Positions 44,191 to 55,100 of a DNA stretch of 64,000 bases are shown piece by piece. The position numbers and the translations under genes are program-made. How positions within the stretch are numbered: the stretch's first letter is position 1; every line of letters starts with the position of its first letter. The notes below the pieces were generated by a model. That model worked only from the letters and a program-made list of their open reading frames with translations, was not told the DNA's origin and did no database searches. The stretch is taken from NCBI RefSeq assembly GCF_001540865.1, contig NC_033640.1, positions 4,185,425-4,249,424 on the forward strand, read 5' to 3'. The stretch comes from Ananas comosus (Eukaryota > Streptophyta > Magnoliopsida > Poales > Bromeliaceae).

Positions 44191-44201
44191 GCTCTGATAC
44201 C
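44191..44201 (-). promoter_or_regulatory. primer binding site on minus (tRNA-iMet)
   Basis: GCTCTGATACC on plus, 8 bp left of the LTR end TGTCAGCCCC at 44210. It defines the LTR at 44210-47139 as a 5' LTR of a leftward element. Confidence 0.85.
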
Positions 44202-45446
44202 TATATATCTGTCAGCCCCAACCCCGCCAATATTGGTCGGGTTCGGGTCAGGTCAACAGACGCCGACGAAGGACAGAGCCTCCCTGTCCGCCTAAGATCC
44301 ACAACATGTATAAATACGGCCAATCAACAAGAGAAATTGCACTATATAATAGAAGGCTCGCACGAGGGCAAGCAACGACTGGAAGCGAAAGATCTAAGCT
44401 AAATAGTACATCACACCATGATATTGATTACATTTAAGACCAAATTCGAGTAAACAAAGCTTTACATTTCATTCACCATGCATATTCTTTTACTTTAGTC
44501 ATCCACCAAAACACTGATTGTGTTACACTTTTCATTCCCTAATCAACAAATAAGTTGATACATGATAACAAAAGGGAATGACACAAAATTAAAAGTCCCC
44601 GGTGCCGCTACCTTACGGCCGCCAAACCCTTCCTCGGTCCCTCCGCCCGCCGCTCCGTGCTAAGGACCCGTAAGGGTTAAATGGTGTGAGAACTACACGA
44701 AATTCCCAGTGGGCTCGGAATCGACCTCGCCGACTTACCCACTAGGTCATCCAGGCATAAAGTATTTCAAGGAGGAAAAGTAACCACATGACTAATGCCA
44801 ACTATACTATGCCCTGCAAGGAAGAAAAGTGCAGTTAGAATCATAATTCAATGCGATAAATTGAAAATGCCATCATGCTCCAATCATAATCAAGTCCTTG
44901 GCTCTTACCAATCTTACCAGTTTAACTCCTGTTAACCCAATAACTCACCAACCCAAGATCCTCAATAAAGGGGGACTCGAACCTCCCTAGGACCGTCAAA
45001 ACGTGGGACTTAACACGCCGCCGTGGTGACAACTCCGGACGCACCGTCCGAGAGGGAGCGACCTCCCCACCAGCCAAGACGCAAATGTTGAGCATCGATC
45101 TAATCCTCAATGTAGGACTCATAGCCACTTAGTCACAACGCCATGTCACGATAGCGTCTCTACCCTCTTCATTCTTGCCACTCTCAAGGCTTTTATCTGT
45201 CGACTAATGTCGAATATGGGTTAACTATATTCAACGGTTCAGCTCTCAATGCAATTCTTGTTTCTATTGTCAATGACACCACTTGTTTTCTAATGTCCAA
45301 GTCCATCTCACATTCCACAACTTGAGGCTCCAATCACACATGTCCATTTTGGTTCTATCATTCTCTATGTTCAACTACTGTAGAAGCATATAAATGAAGT
45401 CAAATCAAGTTCCACACATGTTATTACCCTAGTTGCATGACATGGG

Positions 45447-45478
<32 letters not shown>

Positions 45479-46248
45479 GCCCTCAAAATACGAAAACGGA
45501 CATAGAAGGCGAATCCAACGATTCCAGGCAGTGAACCCCCCAACCTTCTATTGGTTTCGTGTGGGTGTAGATTCATGAAAGCTCCCGACTTTACGAAGCC
45601 GATTCTGCGGCCCCTATAATCTAAAATAGTGCCATATTAGGCTCTTTTGTACATGAAATATACTCTATCATTTTCAATGTTAAACGAAGTTGTCCACGCG
45701 TTACAGACACCCCCAATTAGGTTTCTACGGGGTCAATTTGTCCCCGAAAAATCCTAGGGCAAAAAACCCCAAATCCAAGCCCTAATGTTGTCATTTAGGG
45801 TTTTCCCATGAATCGATCCCAATCCTAAGCAAACGATAGTTTAGAATCATCTAAGAAGCACTCTAGTAAGGTTTCTAGACCTTTGGTGCCAACCCTAGGG
45901 CTCCAAACACCACTTCCAAGGATTCACCATGGGAGCACCTTGAGCTCTCATGGGTACCATGGTATTCATGGCTCAAAAGAGCCCCTAAAGCCTCTAAGGA
46001 GGAGCACAAAGCTCCAAATCCCTAAGCCAAAATCCAAACCCTAGAGGAAAACTTACAAAACTTACCTCTAGTCCAAGCTCCACCAAGAATCTTCTTCTTG
46101 GAGAGCTCCTAGAACCAAAAAAGCACCAAATCCACCTTCTTCCCCAAGTTCTTCTTCTTCTTCTCCAAGCCCTAGAGGGATTCTAGAGAGAGAAGGTGAG
46201 GGAATAAGAGAAGAGGAGGAGAATGGCTGTGGGAGAGAGGGGTTGGGC

Positions 46249-46259
46249 CATATATAGTG
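46249..46259 (-). promoter_or_regulatory. TATA box of the minus-strand LTR
   Basis: ACTATATATGG on minus, about 76 bp from the palindrome cluster and followed by a CT-rich leader. Confidence 0.6.
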
Positions 46260-46334
46260 TTGTAACAATTGCACTTAAGCCTCTCCACTTGTTTCCTCTT
46301 GAACTGCCCAGATTGGGCATTTTTCGCCTTCGGG

Positions 46335-46555
46335 GACCAGTCTCCCCGACCGGGGACCGGTTCCCGAACGGGGGTTTTCGAGGACTTAGCCAAATTTTCG
46401 AGTCTCTCAGCTGTTGCGCAGCGAGGGACCGGTCTGCCCGTCAGGGACCGGTCTCCCGAGGACTGGTCTCACCACCAGGGACCGGTTGCCTCAGGACTTC
46501 CTGGCAGGCTACGCGTACGGGGACCGGTCTCTCCTTCAGGGACCGGTCCCCGAGA
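46335..46555. repeat. cluster of ACCGGT-core palindromes
   Basis: About eight units such as GGGGACCGGTTCCCGAACG and GGGACCGGTCTCCCGAGG. It shares GCGCAGCGAGGGACCGGTCT exactly with the Copia LTR cluster. Confidence 0.88.
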
Positions 46556-47139
46556 GCACAAAATCTGGGACTTAGCCAGATTTTCAGATTACTCTCTCGG
46601 GTCCCTTCTAGCTTCACTTATGGACTCTAATGTGCTTAGGGTCCACTCAAACTCGTTCAATTTCGCGTTCCGCTCATTTTGACGGAACTCGGCACGATTT
46701 ACGAGGGATGTGATATGTTATAACTAGCATGCCATGACATATAACAATTGGCATCTAGTACCCTATAATGCAATATCCCAATACGCAACTTGATCAACGT
46801 TAACTAGAGTTTCTAGTACAATAACCAATCCAATACCAAGTTCAAGTTATATGTGTTTCTATCACACTAAGTCCAATGCCACTAGTAAACTATGTCTTTA
46901 GATACCACACCAAGTTCCTTTTTCATTTAGCATCATAGGTTTACCAATGTCATTTCCCAATCCTTATATACATTACATCATGTATACATATCATAATACT
47001 ATATTAATCATAGACATCATACAAGGAGTAGGAATGCATGTATCATCACCCTATAATGCGTAACAATATACAATACGCTATATACAAATCGATAAAGCAC
47101 TAAGACATAGGAAGAAGCTCAGTTGTTTCGGGATGGACA

Positions 47140-47155
47140 CCCCCCCACCTTTTTA
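47140..47155 (-). promoter_or_regulatory. polypurine tract on minus
   Basis: On minus AAAAGGTGGGGGGG directly precedes the LTR start TGTCC at 47139. It is the second-strand primer site expected before a 3' LTR. Confidence 0.7.
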
Positions 47156-47380
47156 TCGTGTTCCGATTGCTTGTCGTCACTTACAACCGCGGGACCCGTA
47201 TCCGGCACGGCCCAATATTGCAACTGCGCCACAACCGTGCTCCGCTTCGTAGCCTCAAAAATTATAGGTCTGCGGTTATGTGTCACAGTGCCACCAGTCC
47301 ATTTTCATGACCTTACGACGTCGTCTCGGCCCTCCAGGCGGAGACGAAGCTAAATCGTCAGTTTCTTCAATATCTTTGTA
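47156..47380 (-). other. internal 3' remnant of a minus-strand gypsy element
   Basis: Sequence on the outer side of the polypurine tract. No domain is readable. Its presence means the 44210-47139 LTR is flanked by internal DNA on both sides. Confidence 0.4.
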
Positions 47381-48430
47381 ACAACTCGACGGATTGCCAA
47401 ACCGACTGCACGAATGCGTTCGGGGGCCTAGCAATTAGGTTTACAGAGGGTTAATAAAGATCAAACCCAACTATTTACGAAAACCCCCTTTAGAACCCTA
47501 GCTTTGCTACTAGGCAAAAATCTACCATTAGAGCTTTGGATTCAAGCATAATCCATCTAATTAGCATCTAGGAAAGCTACTAAATCCATTCTTAGAGCTT
47601 AAAACCCAAGCTATAGAGAGATGCCATTAAAGGGTTTTGAAGCTTACCTCAACCAAGCTCCAATGGCCAAGGGAAGAAAGTGAAGAAGATGAAGTTCTTC
47701 TTTCTTGCTTCTTCTCCACCAATTCCTCCTCTCCTTTCCTTCCTTGATGAGAGAGAGAGAGAGGCTCTAGAGAGAGAGAGAGAGGAAGTGTTTAGGGTTG
47801 CAAGGATGAGAGAGGAGAGAGAAAAGACCCATTTCTCTCTTCTATACACTCACATGAGTGCAAAATTGCATAAAAACCCCTCAACAAAGCTTCCCTCGCA
47901 ACAACCCAAACTAGGCATTTTCGGGCTTCAGGGACTGGTCCTTGGATGAGGGACCGGTCCTGAGAGATCGGTCCTTGACTGAGAGGCCGGTCCCCAAAGG
48001 TCCAGAAATCAGCCATCAAGGACTTAGCCAAATTTTCAGCATTCTCGCCCGTTTTCATCCGTTTTTGCTCGTTTGACCTCCGATTCTTTTCAAATCGAAC
48101 CAAGACTCTCCAAACATGTTTTCAAGCATGTTGTCATCATCTTTTCATCCACGCTAAAGTCGGATTTAGTCCACGGACCAACATAGCCTTTCGGGTTCCA
48201 TTTCCGCGCCTACGCGCACCGAAACGCCCGAATGCTCCCGAACCTCACCGAACTTCATCGAAACCATTCTAATGGCTCTCCAACCAAACGTACACCATAA
48301 CTTCATGATTTTGGAAGTCCGGTACCTTACATTCACAGCCAGAGACCACCTAGCATGTGGTTTTTCTCCCTCTATTTCTCTAGGAGCCCTTCCCAAGTGT
48401 GGATTGGTGGAGATTAGAGGAGATTTGAGG
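47381..48430 (-). repeat. further gypsy LTR remnant on minus
   Basis: The layout matches the other LTRs: palindrome cluster (47931-47997, GGGACCGGTCC units), TATA-like box at about 47841-47850 or 47867-47875, CT-rich leader (47800-47690) and donor GAG|GTAAGC at 47647. The left end may be TGTAACAACTCGACGG at about 47383. The right end is unclear. ORFs at 47680-47949 and similar are low-complexity read-through of the CT-rich leader. Confidence 0.55.
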
Positions 48431-48440
48431 ATTATACCTT

Positions 48441-48870
48441 ATGGATAGAACAAGGCGGTGCAATTGTGCGGGGAGGGAGCGAGAGTCTAATTGCAAGGAA
48501 AAAAGGAAAGGACGGCCAGCGAGCGGATACGATGGTCAGTCAAGTTCTCAACAGACCTCGATGTGTTCGCGCTCACGATCCCGAGCTCCGGGGACGTGCC
48601 GCATTCGGTCCTTGGCAAGATGTGTTATTTGTGGGGGCCCTCATTACCCCCGATAGTGTGAGCAGTGAGAGGGCAAGTACTACAGGTGTGGGCAGCCGGG
48701 CCATACGCGGGACAAGTGTCCGCAAGGTGACAGCCGGGGCCTGACACTAGCGATGGCCTATTCCTCTCTGGGACAGCCTGCAGGTGTGCCACCTGCGGCA
48801 TGGTCGGGAGAGCAGGCATTGAAGACATTACAACCGGAGGGTTTGTGATGGGCGCCAGGTGGCCGTAGAT
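48441..48870 (+). pseudogene. gag C-terminus with two zinc knuckles, decayed
   Basis: In one frame the sequence reads CVICGGPHYPR, stop, C near 48625-48660, then YYRCGQPGHTRDKC near 48678-48720. That is two CX2C-H-C knuckles in tandem, as in the intact element at 53196 and 53256. Two in-frame stops lie between or within them, and the second knuckle has tyrosine for its first cysteine. These knuckles bind packaged RNA. After about 48870 the frame runs to a protease-like lead-in (VADGVVAGM) and is lost. Confidence 0.75.
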
Positions 48871-49334
48871 ACGTGACCCAGGTTGAGGACCCTGTTGCTG
48901 ACGGCGTCGTTGCAGGTATGGGTTATTGATGCAAGCATATGTTTTGCATGATGTGAAGTTCATGCATTGCATGCAATGGTTATGTGGTTAGTTACTATTG
49001 TCGTGCATGAGTATAGTAGAGACCTAGTGGACGGGTAAGTATAGATACCTGGGCATGCTCGTGTTGTGAGGGCGTAGTACCTTCCAGTACAGGTATAGAG
49101 CCAGATGGCACTAGCGAAGTGCTAGTAGTGATCTATGGTGAGAGATGATGAGACTCATGATAGAGGAGGAAATGGTGAAGCGACTCTTAGAGCAACTTAA
49201 TTAGTAGATTGCGAGAGTTGAGTCATGATATTTGAGGACACCCGAGTAATCCGAAAATTTTGGATGTCATTCCAGTAGATCGAACAGTGAGAGTAGAATC
49301 ACTGTTGCGGAATTATGATCAGTGCCAAGTTTGG
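48871..49334. other. decayed internal region of the older gypsy element
   Basis: No readable protease or RT motif. The sequence up to the CCTGT junction has scattered stops and no ORF I can support. Confidence 0.45.
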
Positions 49335-49339
49335 CCTGT
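49335..49339. repeat. target-site duplication, left (CCTGT)
   Basis: CCTGT precedes the 5' LTR; the same five bases follow the 3' LTR at 59439-59443. Confidence 0.92.
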
Positions 49340-49509
49340 TGTAAGGAAGTGAATCCTCGAAATCCGAGGATTAGACTTTGGTTCAGAATCGACTAGTTGT
49401 CGAGCGCGTAGGCTTCGGAAAATCCGAAGGTGATTATAATGCGTAAAGTGCATTAAAGAAGGGTCCGCGAGAGCACCAAGTGCAAAACTTGCACTGGAGC
49501 AGAAATGCT

Positions 49510-49795
49510 CTCGGGGACCGGTCCCTGGCAGGGACCGGTTCCATCGGGTTGGACTGCGGGAGTCTCTGATGAGACCGGTCCCTGGCAGGCAGGGACCGGT
49601 TCCCGAACGTTGGCTCAGCGAGAGAAGCCGAAATTTGGCTAAGTCCCGAAAGTGTTGCTCTCGGGAACCGGTCTCTCGGACGAGGACCGGTCTCCCGGGG
49701 ACCGGTCTCTCAGGCAAGGAACGGTTCCTGAACGCGAAATCCCCTCTGCCTGGTTGTGCAGCTTTCGGGGACCGGTCTCCCCGAGTAGGGACCGG
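49510..49795. repeat. cluster of ACCGGT-core palindromes, 5' LTR
   Basis: About nine GGGACCGGTCCC-like units. Spacers include ACCGGTTCCCGAACGTTG. The 3' LTR copy is at 57149-57440. Confidence 0.9.
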
Positions 49796-49869
49796 TCCCT
49801 CGCTGCCAAAATGGCCCAGGGAAGGCTGTTTCAGGAAATGAAAAGTTGAGGGGGTTATCTGTAAAATGG

Positions 49870-49878
49870 CCTATATGA
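49870..49878 (+). promoter_or_regulatory. TATA box of the 5' LTR
   Basis: CCTATATGA, about 75 bp after the palindrome cluster, followed by a CT-rich leader. The same site is at 57513-57521 in the 3' LTR. Confidence 0.65.
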
Positions 49879-50080
49879 GGGCTTGGGGACCCCTCTCTCT
49901 CCCTCAGTTGCTCTCTTTCCCTCTTTCACCCTTTTCTCTCTCTCTCTAGGAAAGAAAAGAAGGAAAAGAAGAAGGAGTGGAAGAAGAGGAAGGAAAAAGA
50001 AGACAGAAAGAAAGGAGAAGGCTAAGACGAAGAAGAAGGTCATCTTCTTCTCTCCCTCTTCAAGCTTGGAGCTTTGTATA

Positions 50081-50090
50081 AAGGTAAGCT
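50081..50090 (+). promoter_or_regulatory. candidate 5' splice donor inside the LTR
   Basis: AAG|GTAAGC matches the plant donor consensus and lies just after the CT-rich leader. The matching acceptor would be TTGTTGCTTTTCAG at about 52146, eight bases before the gag ATG. Confidence 0.5.
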
Positions 50091-51791
50091 TTAATCCCTT
50101 TAATAGTATTTTTTTAGGGTTTTGGGGTTTTATGATTTGGAGATGGTTCGAATGGAACCTAGAGAAGACGAATAGGTGGTTCGAGCTCGAAATCGAAGCT
50201 CGCACCACGGATTTCTTCCCCGTTGCCGTTCTAGGGCACGGATTTGGGATTTTGGTAAATCTAGGGTTTTGATCTATTTTAATAGGTCGCATACCTAATT
50301 GCTAGGTCCCGGAACGCGTCGGCGAAGTCGGTTTCTCGATCCGATGAGCGGGTGCGGAGAAATCGCCGAATCGGGTACTCGAGGGCTCGCTTCGCCCCGA
50401 GGAGTTGAAGCGGCGTGCAAAGACCGCAGCGTCGAGTTCTCTATCATCGCGGCATCGCCAAGAGGTGGGTGGTGTCCATCCCGAAGCAATCGGGCTCCCT
50501 TCTATGTCTTAGTACATGTCGATTCTTGCATCTTGTATTATTGCATTATAGGATGATTATGCATTGCCTTTCCTTATGCCTTCCTTGATGATATCGTAGC
50601 ATGTATTGGATATTTGACATAGCGGATTGATAAGGATTGGGTCGAGACTTGTGAATCCTATAGTGCAGAGAAAGTGATGGGCTCAATGGTTGGTCTAATG
50701 TTAAACAAAGAACGAGTGGCATCTAGTCGATAGTAAACAATGGACGAGTGGCATTTAGTTGATAGTAAGCAAAAGAACAAATGACACATATGTGAGTCAT
50801 AGTGTATATGAAACCTATGGACTATATGATGATTGTGACCCTAGAGGACAGGGTATCCTCAAGCTTAGAGGATGGGATCATGCTCACGGTCTGTTAAATC
50901 TTGTGATGGAAGCCCCACACAAGTAGTGCGCTCCGGATGTTGGTCACGCCAGGGATTGCCTATATGGCCCCGCCAGACGGTCTCGGGTCCGTAGTGTGAG
51001 TTAATTCTCCCTACGTGTCGAGATGGCTAGTGAGCTGTAGGCGAGCCTTCGGGTAAGCCATGAGATTAATGGACAAGTAAATGAGGTTAATGAACGAGTG
51101 AATAGCTTCACCTTTGGACATGATAACAGGTTAGTTGCTTACCTATTTCATTGTACATGCATTCATATATTTATGATTGGGCATAGTAGAGTAGCTTTAC
51201 TCCTGTCATTTACCGCTTTCCTTATCTATCTATCTATCGATTATCTACTTGTGCCCGACTTGGACCTAGTGGGGAGATCGGCGGAGTCGGCGGCCGAACC
51301 CACTGGGAACTAAGGAAGTTAGTTCTCACCCCCATTTTACTACAGGTTCCAGTTCGGGTGTCCCCGGTGAGCGTGAGGATCGCGGTAAGGGCCCGGCGTT
51401 TTAGTAGCATTAGCTACCTTCCTTTTTGCACTAGCCGTCACCCTTTTATATTTGAGAGTAGATGATGTATAGGGTGAGGTTCGAGTGATTGTATTTATAT
51501 TTTGGAAGAATGTAAAAGATGTAATTGAATGTATTAAGTCAAATGAATGTAATAGATAGCTCTTCTCTCTTGATGTACTTGTATATGTTTCTATACTTGT
51601 ATCTTGCTCTCGTTTGTTGCACTAGTGGTGCTTCTTGATCGTGTATTTATGAATTGAATTCCTGGGTAAATTCTTATACATGATCTGTTGGTTGCCTTGG
51701 GCGGACAGGGGAGGTCCTGTCCGTTCGGCGTCTGTTCGACGCGCCCGGGCCGGACCAAATTGGTAGCGGTCACGGGGCGTGACAGATAAAG

Positions 51792-51803
51792 TGGTATCAG
51801 AGC
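51792..51803 (+). promoter_or_regulatory. primer binding site (tRNA-iMet)
   Basis: TGGTATCAGAGC, 7 bp after the end of the 5' LTR. Confidence 0.95.
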
Positions 51804-52151
51804 ACCAGAGCAAGTAAAGAGAGAGTCTAGGATGACCTAGGAGACCCTAGGTTGGTAAACCCTAAGGTTATAGGGACGTGAGTGAACGTGAACCCATGGC
51901 GGTGGCGGAAGTTGATTGATTGGGTCGAAGTTGGTGTTATGTCTCTAGCCGTGAATAGAGACAGATCCAAGTGATACTAGTTTCTCGGCTCGTAGTGGTT
52001 GTGTCGGCGGCCGACGACGCGACGCTAAGAGTCCAGAACTGGAACACTTGTGAGCTTCCGCCCGATTTCGTTGTCGAGTCGTTTAATTTCGCGAACGTTG
52101 CGAAGTTATCGGATTGAGATAACTAACCGAGTTGTTGCTTTTCAGGAGCAA

Positions 52152-55100
52152 ATGTCCCCAAGGCGTTATGCGCGTAGGTCTGCTCCGGTACCGCCTTCTG
52201 CGGAGCCCGAGCAGCCAAGATCGGAGGAGGTGCAGGAGCTGCGGGAGCAGGTCGCTGCAATGTTGGGCGCGATGCAGCGCCAGGAGGCTCGGTTCGAGCA
52301 GCTCCAGGAAGTTGTGGAGCGGCAAGCGGCAGCGGCGGCGGCCGCGACGGCGGCAGGAGATCGCGATCCGCCCGCACCTTCGGCACGCACGCCGGTAGCG
52401 GCCGAGGGTGAGGGCATAGCGGCGGTTCCGATGGCGGCAGTTCCCCCGCCGGCAAGTGCGCCTCCGACAGCTTCGGGTTCGGCGACACTCGATACGACGG
52501 CCGACGAAGTGGAGCGGGAGCGTGCGCTGACGGCCCTAATGATGTTTATGAAGTTTAAGCCGCCAACTTTTGAAGGGGGGAAAGTCGAGCCGTCGGTGGT
52601 GGAGTCTTGGATTGACTCTATGGAGACCCTCTTCGAGGACTTATATACCCCGGAGAAGGATAAGGTGCCTTTCGCCACCCATTGCCTTGACAAGGCGGCG
52701 AAGGTGTGGTGGAAGCGGTTAAAGCGAGATCGACCCTCTAATCTTCCACCAATGCTCTGGGAGGAGTTTAAGAAGGAGATGTTTGGAAACTACTTCCCCG
52801 ACACCGAGAAGCGAAAGCTAAAGGAGAGGTTTCGCAAGTTGAGGCAGGGGGATCGTTCGGTGGCGGACTATGAACAGGAGTTCTCACACATTATAGACTG
52901 TGTCCCGGACGTGGTTAAGGACGACGCGGATCGAGCCGAGTGGTTCTTGCGAGGACTTCGGCCGTGGATTTATAGAGCGCTGCAGTTGTTCCAGCTCACG
53001 ACTTTCGCCGAGGTTTTCAATAAGGCACTATGGGTAGAGCATGGAGACGCCCACGTGCGAGAGGAACGTGAGTTGTTGGCCAGATCCCAAGATAAGGGGA
53101 AGAAGCGATCGGGCGGCGGTTCGGGGAGACAATCGAGTTCGAGGAGGCCCCCGAAGTACCCACGGTGGCAGTCGTGGGGCCGTGGACCGCAGCGGTGCCC
53201 TATCTGTGGAGATCGAGGCCATCGGGCACCGCAGTGTAGACAACGGCAGGGAAGGTGCTTTAATTGTGGACAAGAAGGACACATCAGCCGCGACTGTCCG
53301 ACATGGGCCTCGTCTACTCCGTTAGTCGCATCGACTCCAGCGCCCTCGCCTTATCAAGGAGGGGCCCTGTATGTTCCTGTAGCGGCGGGACGCGCACTGG
53401 CGCCGCGCCAGCCGGAGGTGACTCGATCGGCGCCGGGCGGACGGGTATTCGCCGCTCAGGCCCATGCCGAAGAGCCTGCCCAAGCCGAAGAGCCTGATGT
53501 TGTGGCAGGTATGGTTCTAATCAATGGAGTTCGCTCCAGAGCTATGTTCGATACGGGTGCCACATACTCATTTATTAGTAGAGCATTTGCACGCATACAT
53601 GACATACCTATAGAAGCAAGTGGCAAATGGCGAGTCGAGGGTCCTGAGTCGTCGTTTAATACCTACACGGAATGCTCGTCATGCCCAGTACAAGTAGGTG
53701 ATTGGATAATGCCCATCCGGATGTTGGAACTCACTAAACTAGAGACATATGACGTCATTTTGGGCATGGACTGGCTCTCAAAGTATTACGCCACGATCGA
53801 TTGTAAGAATAAATCGATCACCTTTCGGGAGCCAGGACAGGAGGAGTTCGTTTATCGAGCTTGTCGGAGTTCTTGCTTCGTCGCGACAGTATCGGCGACG
53901 AGGGCTAGAAAGTTGGTCAACGGCGGTTGCGCGGCATTTTTGGCGACCGTCGTGGAGGTGGACCGGGTGGTGCCGAAACTAGAAGATTTATCGGTGGTGC
54001 GGGAATTTCCAGATGTATTTCCCACAGAGCTAGCAGGGATGCCGCCGGATCGGGAGATCGAGTTCGTTATAGACTTGATTCCCGGGACGGCGCCGATCTC
54101 AAAAGCCCCATACCGTATGGCGCCGGCAGAGTTAAGAGAACTGAGGGATCAGTTACAAGATCTTCTCGACAAAGGGTTCATCAGGCCGAGCGTATCACCG
54201 TGGGGAGCCCCGGTGTTGTTCGTGCGCAAGAAGGATGGCTCATTTCGACTCTGCGTGGACTATCGAGAGTTGAATAAGGTCACCATAAAGAATAAGTACC
54301 CGTTGCCCCGAATCGACGACTTGTTCGACCAATTACAAGGGTCACGAGTGTACTCGAAGATAGACCTACAATCCGGCTACCATCAGTTAAAGATCAAGCC
54401 GGAGGATATTCAGAAGACCGCGTTTCGCACGCGTTATGGACACTATGAGTACACGGTTATGCCTTTCGGGCTCACTAATGCCCCGGCTGCATTCATGGAC
54501 CTGATGAACCGTGTGTTCAAGGCGTGCTTGGACCGATTTGTCGTGGTCTTCATAGACGACATCTTGGTCTATTCGCGGAACGACGAGGAGCACGCGGAGC
54601 ATTTGCGGACGGTGCTTCAAATCCTTCGGGAGGAGAAGCTATTCGCAAAGCTAAAGAAATGTGATTTCTGGCTTCGAGAGGTTGCCTTCTTGGGGCATGT
54701 AATTTCCGAGGGCGGTGTTTCGGTTGACCCGAGGAAAGTCGAAGCGGTCGAGAATTGGCCACGCCCGACGAACGTCACGGAGGTCCGAAGCTTTGTGGGC
54801 TTAGCGGGCTATTATCGACGGTTTGTGGAGGGCTTTTCGAAGATTGTAACTCCACTTACCGGTCTGACACAGAAGGGCGTCAAGTTCATTTGGAGCGACG
54901 AGTGTGATCGAAGCTTCAACGAGTTGAAGAAAAGATTGACGTCGGCTCCAATACTCGCCTTACCGGTGCAGGGCGAGGACTTTGTGGTTTATAGCGACGC
55001 ATCCTATCTGGGCTTGGGGTGTGTCCTGATGCAAGGCGGGAGGGTGATAGCTTATGCATCCCGTCAGCTGAAGGACCACGAGAAGAATTACCCCATCCAT

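Larger units (their letters stand above)
44210..47139 (-). repeat. complete gypsy LTR on minus, about 2.9 kb
   Basis: On minus it begins TGTCCATCCCGAAAC at 47139 and ends GGGGCTGACA at 44210. Inside, in minus order, are a palindrome cluster (46555-46335), a TATA box (46259-46249), a CT-rich leader (46215-46070), a splice donor (46065), and the conserved CCCACTGGGAA/AGTTCTCAC block near 44735-44690. A TA microsatellite lies at about 45449-45475. A PBS flanks its left side and a polypurine tract its right side. No protein is encoded. Confidence 0.75.
49340..51784 (+). repeat. 5' LTR
   Basis: Starts TGTAAGGAAGTG and ends GGGGCGTGACA. It contains the palindrome cluster (49510-49795), TATA (49870), a CT-rich leader, a splice donor (50084), a pair of about 37-bp repeats near 50710-50770 (GTGGCAT-TAGT-GATAGTAA) and the conserved block CCCACTGGGAACTA at about 51298. 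The lysine-rich ORF 49883-50272 is a translation of the purine-rich leader and not a gene. Confidence 0.93.

Noticed and set aside
49510..49795. Clustered palindromic repeats as a CRISPR-like array.
   Set aside because: Irregular spacing, degenerate units, and location in a plant LTR promoter.
49883..50272. Lysine/arginine-rich ORF in the 5' LTR and its mirror on minus.
   Set aside because: It is a translation of the purine-rich leader; the 3' LTR copy breaks the frame.
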